This document shows, one piece after another, positions 19,274-30,439 of a stretch of DNA of 64,000 bases. Source of the DNA: Axinella damicornis (Eukaryota > Porifera > Demospongiae > Axinellida > Axinellidae); contig OZ007512.1 in the NCBI GenBank assembly GCA_963931865.1, forward strand, positions 10,735,160 to 10,799,159, read 5' to 3'. A program made the translations under genes and the position numbers. Position 1 is the first letter of the stretch. The number at the start of each line of letters is the position of its first letter. The notes below the pieces were generated by a model. That model saw only the letters and a list, made by a program, of their open reading frames with translations. It was not told the origin of the DNA and made no database searches.

Positions 19274-22200
19274 CTAACAGATCTTATGGAAGCTCTTGAC
19301 TCTATTTCATCAGGTACTTCCAGAGTAGAAAGAAGATCAGCTACCCAAGATTCCTCACTGAGGCAAAGGTCTCCAGCTTCTACTACAACATCTTCAAGAC
19401 GTGAGTAATAGGATTGCATGATAACTATTAAGTTTATTAAGCATGTACATGCATCTGTTTTCTTTATATAGGACCTCACACTTTAAACAGGGATGGGAAA
19501 ATTTGTGATGAAACTGACAGTCGTCCCAGAAAGTGTCGCAGGATGCTTCCTCAAATTCCTTCAACCAGAGCACACAGAGATCATGGTAGTAGTGAGTGTA
19601 TATACCCCATTTGGCCAATTCCCATTTTGTCACTTCTCACTTGTCAACACCCATAGCATAGTTCAGTATTGCATGTATAGGGGGGTTGTATACTGCACTG
19701 TTTTATGCTATCATCCCTACCTTGTCGCCATGCTTTTTGCCGTTTGCTATACCTACATCTCTTTACATTTGAACGACATATATCTCTTTAAATTTGAATT
19801 ACTTACATTTGAACGACCAACATCTCTTTACATTTGAACGACCAGCAGAAGTCTGTCTTCACACACAGCAGGCCTCAGTTGATAGTCTTCAGTTCAAAAT
19901 TCAAATGTGATTTGTGTGCATGCGTACAGGTGAGAAAACTGGCATCACACATGAAAAGCGATGGGTAGTTTCAAGCGCCTCATGGTTGTGAAAAGCAGTG
20001 GGCTTGTGCACTGCTCAGTGTATATAATGTTGCTGTTTTGTGTGAAAACTGTCGTGAGAGAATCAATCATGCAATTTTGAACTAGCCCGTCTGAAGAAGA
20101 AAAGAAGAAACCGATTTTGGTGGTTTGGCAACTTTGTTTCGATACTCTTGCGATGCTTTTTCACGACATTGGGAGTCTTCTTGGTCAAGAAAACACTCGA
20201 AGATGAATGGTACATTGTCATAAAGTTTATTTGTTTGAGAGAAGTTTGTATTAGCATACATTGCGTATCTGCTGACTCTACGATACAGTGTGTAATACAT
20301 TTATTATGTTTCCTCACCCTGCGGCTGTACTTGGACGACTTGACAGCAAGCGGCATGGCAATGGTAAATGCTAACAACGGAACAGTTATCTGAGCCACTG
20401 AAATGACCGATCACAACAGTGGTTTTGAGCTTCTTAGCGAGGATCTTCTATCATACTTTGAGCACAAGCCTGCCTTCAAGCCCAGCCTCTACCGATAATT
20501 TACCCAGTGTTCACCTCCTTCCGGTTCCATTCCAGCCCCAACCCAGCAGCAATTGCAGCTTCAGGACAATGAAGTGGAGCACTTCATCGGCGAACAGTGA
20601 AATGACAACACAAATGTTTGTGTTTTTGTATGCGCTGACTGTGGTAGTGGCTTATTTATCATTGTTCCTAGTAGCAATATCCTTGATACCCTCATAACCC
20701 CCCTTTCTTCATGGGCGATAGGGATCCCAGTTGCTCTTGCTAGCATTTGCCATACATTTTCTGTGGGAATAGCCACAGACTGTTGGAAACATGATAAATA
20801 TACCGAGTACTGGGAAATATCACGAGTCTGTTGTCGTATTGTATGAGTGCCGCAGGTACGAGTGACAATACGGCAACAGACAAGTGATGTTTCCCAGTAC
20901 ACGGCAAATAATGTATTTATCCTACAGCTATTACAGTTGCCAGCCCCGACGCGCCAGCACTAGTACTCGTCGCTTTAGTAGTACTTGGCAACACTCATTC
21001 TTGCTTGGACACCAACAAGACACTGCCGTTTTAGGACTGTCTTTGAGCGACTTACTAGGTACAGAACTCCTTTGACGATGAAAAGTTGATTTCTCTGAGT
21101 CCAGTACCGGTACCTGGTTTAGTACTCTGGGCAGTTCCAGCGCTATATCATATATTACAAGTAATAAAAAACATTTGAAAATGTAACAGGATGTAGGGAT
21201 ACCAGAACGGCAAAAAGTAAGGAAACAAGGCAGGGATGATCGCACAAAACAGTGAAGTATACAACCCCCCTACAGAGATCTTTTTCCATATACGTGTATA
21301 ATGAAAAAAGATATGTAGGGGGATTGTATACTTCACTGTTTTGTGCGATCATCCCTGCCTTGTTTCCTTACTTTTTGCCGTTCTGGTATCCCTACATCCT
21401 GTTACATTTTCAAATGTTTTTTATTACTTGTTTATGTCATTTTTTTAGCAGCAGCGCATACAATTTGCCATCACAGAGCAGAAGTCGGTGTCCTCACAAG
21501 TAGTAGGAGCCCTTGCTTTGGTATATGGACAATATTGACTCCGGTATTCACATTGGCTGAAGAATCAGACCCAAGTCAACCCTTTTCTGGATGGATATCC
21601 CTGTCTGAACTCCGAAGACCATAATATTATTAGCTATACCAGAAGCGGCAAGATTTATAAACTCTTTAGATAGGCATTCAGCCCTCTCACAGAACACAGT
21701 AGGTAGTAACATACACAAATTATACGCAGAGTAACCAGAGTTTACCTCGAAGTACGAAATTCAACACAACGGCGCAAGACACTTCTAATTCAGCGATCTT
21801 GAGTAATAATTACGTTCGTTGCTTAGTGATCGCGCATGCGTACAAACGAGAAAATGGCGTGACTAAAGAAGCCATAGTTATTGAGTGGGCAGCTGCAGCC
21901 GCCTGGTGAAAACTTGGATGTTGCAAAAAAGCGATGGCCAGGTGCACTACTCGGTGTGAAATGCTGCTGTTTCGTGCGAAAACCATCATGAGAGATTGAG
22001 GCGACGTAGAGCTAGCCCGTCTGAAGAAGAAAGAAAGAAGAAGAAAGAAAAACAATTTGCCCGTTTCGCGAGTACCTGGTGTGGTACTTTCGCGACGGTA
22101 TTTCGCGACGCGAAGAGTCTTGTTGGTCATGAAAACACTCGAAGATGAACGGTATGTGGTTATAAAGGCTTATAAGTGTACCGTTTCTGAGATTTGGAGA

Positions 22201-24760
22201 GATTCTTTTGTATTAGCATATATTGCGTGTACGTCGTATCCCTACATACAGAGTCTACCGACTCTGTGATACATGGTGTACACGTACCTGGTGACTCACA
22301 CCTGCAAGCCACCATGTCTACGTATTGTTTACATGAAAACACAACCCGTGTAAACTTCATACCCTCAGGACGAGTGGAGTGTAATACGGCCCCATATTCC
22401 ACTGTAGCTTTCCATATTATCAGTGGAGCAAGTCTACAGCTGTGGGATAATGTTATATAATTTCCTACTTTTAATTCTGATCTTTATGATCTGCAGGCCC
22501 ACAACCCCAAAGATCAGGTCTACCAAGAAACCACAGTGCACAAATCAAACCTGGACTGGCACCTCCCCGCCTACCTAAATCAGCCCCAAGGGTGCCAGAT
22601 GTTTCACCAGCGGTATCCACAGTTGCAACCCCTTCACCCCCTAAGACCTCTTCACCGCATGACGAAGTTCGTGCTACTCAGCAGAAACTGAAGCATCAGA
22701 GCGCTCCAAACTCAGCTTCAAGAGTAACTACACAACAGGAAGAAGGTACATAAAATGGCGAATTCCTGTCCCAGGCCACTTCCTTATTTCCTTAGTTTTA
22801 CTTACTCAAATTTACCAGGGTATTATGGCATGGGCATGACTCATGGTATACTTATTACAAGCAACAATCATTAGTAGGTCAGAATGAGCCTCAATCATAT
22901 GCTAGCTCAAACTAATGTGGCTGGACTGCAAAAATGAAAATGCAAACTTGAGCTCACTAAGAACTGCAAATGTATGTGTTCATTCTGAAGAGGAAGTCTT
23001 CAATTTGGCCAATCAAATTTAGTGACCAATTTTGGCCAAACCCTCATGACAAAACAGCAGCATTATTCACTGAGCAGTGTACGACCCCCAATGCTTTTCT
23101 TAACTTTGAAATCTCACGAGACAACTTGAAACCACCCACTTAAGAACTATGGCTTCATGTGTGACATCATCTTATTCACTTGTACACATGCGTACAAATC
23201 AATTTTGAACTTTGAATTGAAACTGTCTGCTCGTTCAGCTCAAGCATCCACCTGCTGCTAGAAAATGTGACATAAACAACATTAGTGCTACTCACGTGAC
23301 CCTCAATGAATCAGATGCCTCATAGTCAATCACATGACTGAACCATAATGCACACTTTAGTGTGCATTATCTAGATAATCAGTGAGTAGCACGTGCATTA
23401 TGGGGCTAACTTAGTGCACTCAAAAGTTGTCACGTTCATATACACATGCAGTGTATACAGAGGTTTTGTGACTGTCCATGTCATTTGGGGTTTGCCGTAG
23501 CTAGTAAATCACCACAAAGACATCACAGTGTATCGCCAAGTTGCAAACACATATCAACATGTCAGCAATTTTGACTCATGCATTTAGGGGTTAATGCTAA
23601 TTGATTAATATGTAAGGAATGGAAGGAAGTATGTGCTTATTAACCAGTCTCTACGGTATGGGAAAAGGTGGGGGTAAATTGGTTTTGGACTGCACCCCCA
23701 ACTAATTTCTCACATGACAAGCCTAGTATTGCATGTATAAGTTCATTATACGTTTTGTTCTTATATCTCTGTAGATGATAATGATCCGAAACTGAAATCA
23801 TTCATCCTTAGAAAGCTCAAAGAAACTGGCACTGAGTTGGGTGAAGGGGCATTTGGACGTGTGGTTGAAGTGGAAGTTGAAGGCAAATTATTTGCAGCAA
23901 AACAATTTACAATAAAGGGTGAGAAATTTTGCCAGAAATGGACGCGAGAAAGTGTGCTTTTACAACACCTAAATCACCCGAACATTGTCCGTATTCGTGG
24001 GATTTACTTTCCCAAGGATGCACTGCCATCACTCGTAATGGAACTTCTAGCCACGAGCCTTCATAGCCATCTTCTTAATGAACAAAACTCCAACCTACCC
24101 ACATGTGTCAAGACTACAGTTCTTTGTGATATAGCTAAAGGCTTGGCTTACCTCCATGGTCAGAAGCCAGTTGTAATTCATCGTGACCTAACAGCCAAGA
24201 ACATTCTGCTTAACTCTGAAGGTGTCGCAAAGATCGCAGATTTTGGGAATTCTCAAATCATTGACATCAATCCAGACTCAGGGCGTGACACCACCATGAC
24301 TGGCTACCCTGGTACTAGGGTGTATATGGCTCCCGAAGCACTTTGCACGATTGGTCACTATAATGTCAGCCTAGACGTGTTCTCATTTGGTCATCTGGCT
24401 CTCTTTGTTGCAATACAAAAGTTTCCTTTAGAGTTAGAAACACCTACTTATTTAGACCATCAAAGAGGTCTGCGGGCGCGCACTGAAATACAGAGGCGTG
24501 GAAAGTACGTTGACGTCATGCACTCCAGTATTGGACAAGACCATCACGGCCTTGTTACTTTGATTAAACGTTGCCTAGACAATGAACCCAATGAGCGGCC
24601 ATCTGCTAGTAGATTAGTATCTGAGTTGGAACAGATGCTGGGTGAAATGGGGGGACGCTCTAGAAGGACTATCAGCACAGACAACATCAACGATCAATCG
24701 CATGGAAAGCCACGACTTTACATGAAAATGGGGAGTTCATCTACACCTGACATTAATTGA
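19274..24760 (+). CDS. TKL-family protein kinase with Ser/Pro-rich linker (5' end unresolved)
   Basis: Exons 19274 (or 19281)-19400, 19472-19591, 22497-22745 and 23775-24760 (TGA). Donors GTGAGT, GTGAGT, GTACAT; all introns phase 1. The first three exons encode a Ser/Thr/Arg- then Pro-rich disordered linker (RSATQDSSLRQRSPASTTTS, PRLPKSAPRVPDVSPAV). The last holds a full kinase domain: G-loop GEGAFG (23840-23857), Lys in AAKQF (23900), helix-C Glu (23948), HRD (24179-24187), DFG (24239-24247), APE (24329-24337). All key residues are present, so phosphotransfer to Ser/Thr is expected; HRDLTAKN is TKL-like. The tail is short and polar. No start codon is visible; it may join the CARD exons across the gap. 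Substrate unknown. Confidence 0.8.
19472..19591 (+). CDS. Linker exon upstream of kinase
   Basis: Between acceptor tttatatag and donor GTGAGT, phase 1 both sides. Basic, Arg-rich (ETDSRPRKCRRMLPQIPSTR). Confidence 0.55.
19675..20300 (-). mobile_element. Decayed copy of the 1.1-kb palindrome-ended element
   Basis: Shares with copies A-E the strings gaaaacactcgaagatgaatgg, cccgtctgaagaagaaa and half of the palindrome (gttgtatactgcactgtttt ... catccctaccttg). Far more diverged than the other copies. Confidence 0.6.
20795..21156 (-). repeat. 0.55-kb dispersed repeat, split copy (part 1)
   Basis: Reverse complement of about 15045-15385, including the palindrome at 20801-20906. Continues at 22270-22460 beyond element B. 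Confidence 0.7.
21157..22269 (-). mobile_element. 1.1-kb palindrome-ended element, copy B
   Basis: Same layout as copy A in reverse: palindrome at about 21157-21433, then the body, ending in ctaccgactctgtga. It interrupts the 0.55-kb repeat, which shows it is a mobile insertion. Confidence 0.8.
22270..22460 (-). repeat. 0.55-kb dispersed repeat, split copy (part 2)
   Basis: Reverse complement of about 14830-15030 (tgtaaacttcataccctcag and cggccccatattccact). Confidence 0.7.
22497..22745 (+). CDS. Pro-rich linker exon of the kinase gene
   Basis: Acceptor gatctgcag, donor GTACAT. Contains several PxxP stretches (KPGLAPPRLPKSAPR, TPSPPKTSSP), possible SH3 ligands; this is inference. Phase 1 both sides. 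Confidence 0.65.
22746..23774 (+). other. Intron before the kinase exon
   Basis: Contains a fragment of the palindrome-ended element body at about 23047-23275 (cagcagcattattcactgag) and a small hairpin cataatgcacac/gtgtgcattat near 23345. Otherwise unremarkable AT-rich sequence. Confidence 0.55.
23775..24760 (+). CDS. Protein kinase catalytic exon
   Basis: 327 codons plus stop after acceptor tatctctgtag. One exon carries the entire kinase domain and the C-terminal tail. HPNIV, HRDLTAKN, IADFGN, GTRVYMAPEAL and DVFSFGHL are all in place. Confidence 0.9.
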
Positions 24761-26543
24761 TTGGAGTTCATGTATAGATCTGTGTTGAAATTGTTTACAA
24801 TAATACATTATTGTACATTATTGCTCATGAATATACGTTAGCAGTTATAACTCTTGTAATGGCAATATCTTGTGGAGTTGAGTTCAGTGGGGTAATATGA
24901 GCACCATGAATCCGTATAGCTATAGGCGCTTTCCTTTCAAGATCTTTTTCTGTTGTCATCACTCCCATTAAGTTTGTTGAGTTGTATGGTGGTATGTACC
25001 TTGTTTTAATCAAATTGCTTCTGTGGTTCAAGGAATTCTACTGGCCCTACAAAGATTATATTTACTTTTACTGACTAGCTATTCGTGGCAGCAATATACA
25101 AACGCAGATACGTGTACCTCAATTTATGTAAGGTTGTGCTTTCCAGGCTCCATGTGCTCTGGCTTATACAACAGCAATTGAACTGAAGATAATTATATGC
25201 TCTGTTATGAGAGTGGTATAACAGCTGGTACAACCAGTACTAGCACAACCTTTATGCCAATTGACATCTCACCTCTCTTCTCTTCTCTGCTGTTCAGAAT
25301 AGTCCCCATTTTGATAGGATAGTCAGTGGTACTGAAGATGAACCACACGGCATATAAATTTAGTATAATTATATTAGGCTCCTGTGTCAGCCAATAATAA
25401 TTATGTGGAACATTATTACCTCATAAGTATACAACTTGAAACTTAGTGTCCAGCAATGAGTATAGTCGACATGCAAATTTATGTTTATATTTGAGGTACT
25501 TGATTCCATTGTCTGGTGCTGTGAGCAATTAATTTCTTTTCTGTAATTGTATGCAACAAGACTACCATCAATCTCCATTAATGCAAGCCTTCCTTTTTAA
25601 TTGAGCTCAAATAATTGTGTACATACATAGCTAATGAGTAACATTGAGTATGGAGGTGCAATAATAGCTGTTGGTATCCAACTCGTCAGGAACTTATATA
25701 CATAACATAGACATTTGCCCATTACTGGAAATCGAGCGCAAGAGCAGAGGTAAGTTGTTGTGCCTTTAGCCAGCGGACTAAACTACCAGTCTACTACTCT
25801 TTCCTGTAGCTAAACATGGCTAGCGCGGCCACTCAAGTCACTGAAGTTACCGTGCCGCTTGAGCGACTAGCTTTATGTTGTGAAGTATCATTGCACTCTT
25901 GGCTCGGGAAAATATCCTAGCCATATTACACTCCCTAGAGTGCAATAATATAATTATATGTTTCTATAGTATACTAGTTTATTTCTATTACTGTTGATTC
26001 ATAAACTGTTACTAACTATGTTATTACTATTCGAACCTCCCTGCTTTCTTTGTTATACTATCAACACTTATATAAGCAGTTACTATAATGTTTATTACAA
26101 TTCCAGCCTTCCTGTTTTCTTCAAGAGGGGAGTCCCTATTTTCCTGGGAATGTGAGAACATGGGGGCCCCATATTTCCTGGAAAATGAGGACCCGGGTTC
26201 CCATACTTCCTGGACTCCATGCAGGTCCCCATTTTCCGATGACACTGGAACTAGAGGAGTCGCTAGCAGTCGACATGTCCGCACGTGCGAAGTTGGGCAC
26301 ATAGCTACGTATCGCAGTAGGCATGGAGAAACGGATGAACTCTCGCAGGTACTTGAGCCGAAACAGCAACAATTTGAGCAACAATAATAGGTATGCATGC
26401 CATGCATGGCTGCTGCCATGCCATGAGAGATGACAAATCTCCGGCCAACATACCTTTTTATACCCAACACTACCGCTTACCCACTCTAGTGCGCATGCTC
26501 AACCAAATAATAGAGCCTTTTTTCTGTCTAAATTCACATACAC
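24761..26543. other. Intergenic, between convergent kinase and ankyrin genes
   Basis: No convincing gene. AT-rich. 26110-26240 holds loose repeats of a cccatatttcctgga-like motif; 26560-26605 holds repeated ccttgtacatgtactggtgt blocks. The 3' ends of the two convergent genes face each other here. Confidence 0.6.
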
Positions 26544-29500
26544 TCAAACGACAAAAAATACCTTGTACAAAAAATACCTTGTACATGTACTGGTGTACAT
26601 GTACTGGTTTAATGTAAGTTTATTGTTGATGACATCATAAATGTCCTGTGCATTCTCTTTAAGTGAACCAGTGGCTACAACCGGTGAAAGCTGAAAACAA
26701 AAGAAGAGAAAGGAAAACGTGATACACTATCAGACAGTTCAGTATCAGTTCAAGTCATTATCCATTGCATATTGGCAAGTATTATTCACAAGTCACATGA
26801 ATATAATTATATAAACCTGTGCATGGTTGATGGTACTATAGGACCAACTGAGGCAGTTGGAAATTGACAAATTTTATGTGCATTAATTGCACACACCATA
26901 CTCTACTTTTGACTCAATTTCTGGTATGGGTTCAAAGTTTACTCGAATGAGCGCCCACTCTTGTGCTACATAGCCTTGTGCCTTGTGTGACAGACAATGG
27001 TGAGATGTTCTATTGCATCTTAGAGTATAGTTGTACCAATTCTACCAATCAGATTACTCACTGCGAGGTATCTAAATCTGATAGAAAACCTCGTCTTCAA
27101 TAGAAAACCTCGTATGGGGTTTTCTATTGAGCCCCCAGGATACACAATTATTGTTTACTGCCAACTTGAAATCCATGGCAACTACATAAAAATTATAGCA
27201 TGCAGCTGCTTTAGAATTATTGGCAGTGCACATGTCTGCGTACTTCTCTGTGTTTGTCTTTGTTGGACGGCTACATCAGTACACGAGAGCTCGAAGGAGG
27301 AGCTAAGCGGCCTGGTGGGATGGAGCCAAGTTGAGGGGCGGAGCCATATATGACTGCTCGTGCGCGCAAAGTCACGCCTTGTCAGCGCTTACCTGCTGCT
27401 CGTAGCCAGTCTGTTAGTCTTCGAAAAGGACATCCGATGGTAAGTTATTGTGTTGAAAACTGGAGCGCTAGCGTAGTTACCGTTGCTGTACTCTAGACCA
27501 AGGGATCTAGAAACCTGAGGGCCCTGGGCTGTAGCGTCCCGAGCGCAGCGAGGGCACACAGTGCTAGTATCTGCCTTGTATTCGTTTCCAGTCTGTTATT
27601 TCGTGGAAAAGGACCTCCGACTCGTAGGTTCTTTGTTGACAACTGAAGCGCTAGCGTAGTTACCGTTGCTATACTCTAAATCGGTTAGACACTGAGACCA
27701 ATGGGATCTACGCGATTTAGAAACCCTCGGGCCCTTAGTAGCGCCCTCGCTGCGCTCGGGACGCTACAGCCCAGGGCCCTCGGGTTTCTAAATCGCGTAG
27801 ATCCCTTGGTCTCAGTGTCTAACCTATATTGAGGTAAGAAACTTTGCTTGCAGAAATCAGTGTCTAATGTGCGTTGGGTAGCCTGTGAAAATGAACATCC
27901 ACGCGGGACCTCAGTGATCGCTAGTCTCATTCCCAGACCCTTGGAAAATCGAGAAAGGGTCTGATTACACGTATGGCAATGCGGTGTCTGCGAAGGCTGC
28001 ACTACCCGCGCCAATCAGGTTGCTGAATTCAGATATGTCACGTTCAATCGCGGATGTGCAAACTCATCAGTACCATCATGGCATCAGTTTACAAGGCTGT
28101 CAAATTTTCCAGAGGGAGAATGATTTATGGGACATTGATACCGAAGCAGAGAGGGGCAATAGAAGCTTTCATTTCTGTATTTGTGTGCTTACCAGTCGGC
28201 TACGGGAAAAGCTTTCGTTAATACCATTAGCTTCCAGTCGTAATTCGACTGTTTTGTACTGTGCAGCTCTCTGCTCACGGGGCAGTGCCTCACTAGTGCC
28301 TCACTGCCACATGCCAAGTGTAGAATGGTTAGATACAGTGCCCACCATGTTCAAGCTAGACCTAGTAGCTACTGTACATGCAGCTACCATAATTATAGCG
28401 GGAAATTTTTGCGAGCAACAAATCTTCGTAATCAGATGCCTATTCGCGAAAATTTCCGTGAACAATTTGCCACCTGGAGTAGCTAGCTATGTCGCTCTAT
28501 CGCTACTTCCGTCCTGTACAAGTACTGCCATCCTGCAAGGGACCCTTATCGACCACCGCCATGCAGCCTCACAGTTGCAAAGAAGTGTGGGCCAGCAAGT
28601 AGCTGCATATCGCGTGCATAGTACATCGTTGCACACAGAATTGAGAGGACCATAGTTATAGCAAGATCTCGAGCAAGTTCCATTTGAGTTCATGTGCATG
28701 GGTTTCTGAAACATTCTGTCTTGATATTGCTGACCTCATACAGTGCCATCATCAGCTGTTCAACAAACTGAGGCATTCCAATGGCACCCAACACACTCTC
28801 AAAATCACCCTGTGTGTGAAAAATGTCGGAATAATGTAGGACATCCATTTTGTTACAATAACACTCTCACCTTAAATTATGTAAATCAAGCTAGCCAATT
28901 ATTATTAAGGTCATACCACAAAATTAAGTCATGTGGCGTACAAGGTGTAAAGCTACCATGGACATATTGCTGTAGGGACTTGCCCTGGGAATTTACACCA
29001 CACAAATCATCCTGTGGATGCACGTTTAATGTGGTGCAATTGACGCTGAGCCATAAAGTCAGTTTTCCTTGACTACTATACCAAGAGAGGTCTTGACTTA
29101 CAGATGATCTTTCAAAGTACTCCACAAAGAATTCGTGAAGATTACGAGCCACCTTGTTAATCCTCTCACGCTGCAGAATTCGGAGGAATGACACACAGAA
29201 ACTTATATCATGGGTGCACTTAAATTATCACACCGGGGTTGTGCGTATACACTAAGAGTGTACTTTTCATGGCAGTCACCTATTTTTTCATGCTGCAAAA
29301 CAATATTTCTCTATCATTGCTTCTCATGTACACTAAAGCATAAACACTGTAATTCTAAAACAGCAAAATAATGGCTTGTAGTCGCTGTAGTGGGTGATTC
29401 TAATGTCGATTTCTGCTGCACTGATAGGCATCCCACCAGTGACTTCGGCTCTAAGAAGACTTTGTGCTATACTCTTTTAAGTCTGATTGCCAAATTCTGC

Positions 29501-30439
29501 TCCTTGACTGTGTATACATGCCATTGGATTATCTTTCCTCTGGCAACCTTGAATTTTAAGAGGCTCTTCATGAACAAGAAGGCTTGATACGATTATAATA
29601 TGACTCGCTGTAGTGGGTGATTTTAAGGTCAATTTTTGCTGTACTGATAGGCACCCTACCAGTGACTTGCTCCAAGCACATCTTATCACTCAAATAGACC
29701 CTACTAACTATATGTGCCACAACCTGTACAACACACATCATGAGAACATGAATAGTACAGGCATGGTCACATCAGAGCTGCAACAATAGTATTGACATAA
29801 TGACAGTGACATCCTACTTACAGCATCGATATAATGAAACCCTATCCATGCAAGAGAATCGTCACTTTTTTGCTTTCTACGTGCATCAGTAATCAACTTA
29901 CAGTTCCGCGTTTTCTGATAGCTGCTGACATGAAGATTCGAGCAAGTTGGTGAAGTATCTTATATGTGCTGAGTTGTATATATCTGTACACAGAATAGCA
30001 CATAAACAAATTTAATGCGGCATCACAGAAATTCAATGATTCAGCCATATTTCTGCATAGGTTATCCTATGGTGTTGTTTTAGTTCAGCATTTGGAAAAT
30101 TATCAGTTTAGTTTTAGGTAGAAGATGAAATTTCATTCTAATTCACTAAACAAATCCACTTTTAGTTTTAGCTAACCACCTTTTTGGTGATTTCAAATCA
30201 TTTGTGGTCTTAATCACCAGAGTACAACAGTCACACTATTTTGATAGCTCTGCATACATCTCGTGATTAAATATACGTGCATGTACCTCTTACTGCACTA
30301 GAAGCAGTTTGCAGTCAGAGATTGCTCTGCCAAACATGTCATAGTAGCTATCACTGATATATACTCACTCACTCACCGCTGTTCACTGAGGACTAGGAGT
30401 AACTGGGGGTAGAGATCTTGTTCACCATACTTCATGCAC
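26544..30439 (-). CDS. Second helical module (five exons) of the ankyrin gene
   Basis: Exons 30439-30377 (CMKYGEQDLYPQLLLVLSEQ), 29983-29902 (KILHQLARIFMSAAIRKRG), 29170-29102 (INKVARNLHEFFVEYFERS), 28809-28735 (GDFESVLGAIGMPQFVEQLM) and 26690-26544. Each but the first has a counterpart in module 1 in the same order and phase. All-helical by pattern; family unknown. A possible extra exon, 30595-30555, has no clear acceptor. Confidence 0.5.

Larger units (their letters stand above)
19592..22496 (+). other. Intron of the kinase gene, densely transposon-filled
   Basis: Holds a decayed copy of the palindrome-ended element (about 19675-20300, minus), the second copy of the 0.55-kb repeat split by element B, and element B itself. 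The stretch 20400-20790 shows nothing recognisable. Confidence 0.6.
26691..28734 (-). other. Intron holding a hairpin element and a helicase relic
   Basis: Contains a duplicated segment (27415-27490 and 27590-27670), the palindrome at 27683-27824, and the RecQ-like fragment at 28078-28221. The 223-codon plus frame over 27984-28655 is not coding-like. Confidence 0.5.

Noticed and set aside
27984..28655. Plus-strand 223-codon frame
   Set aside because: No domain, no splice context, and it overlaps the RecQ-like fragment in a different frame; composition does not look coding.
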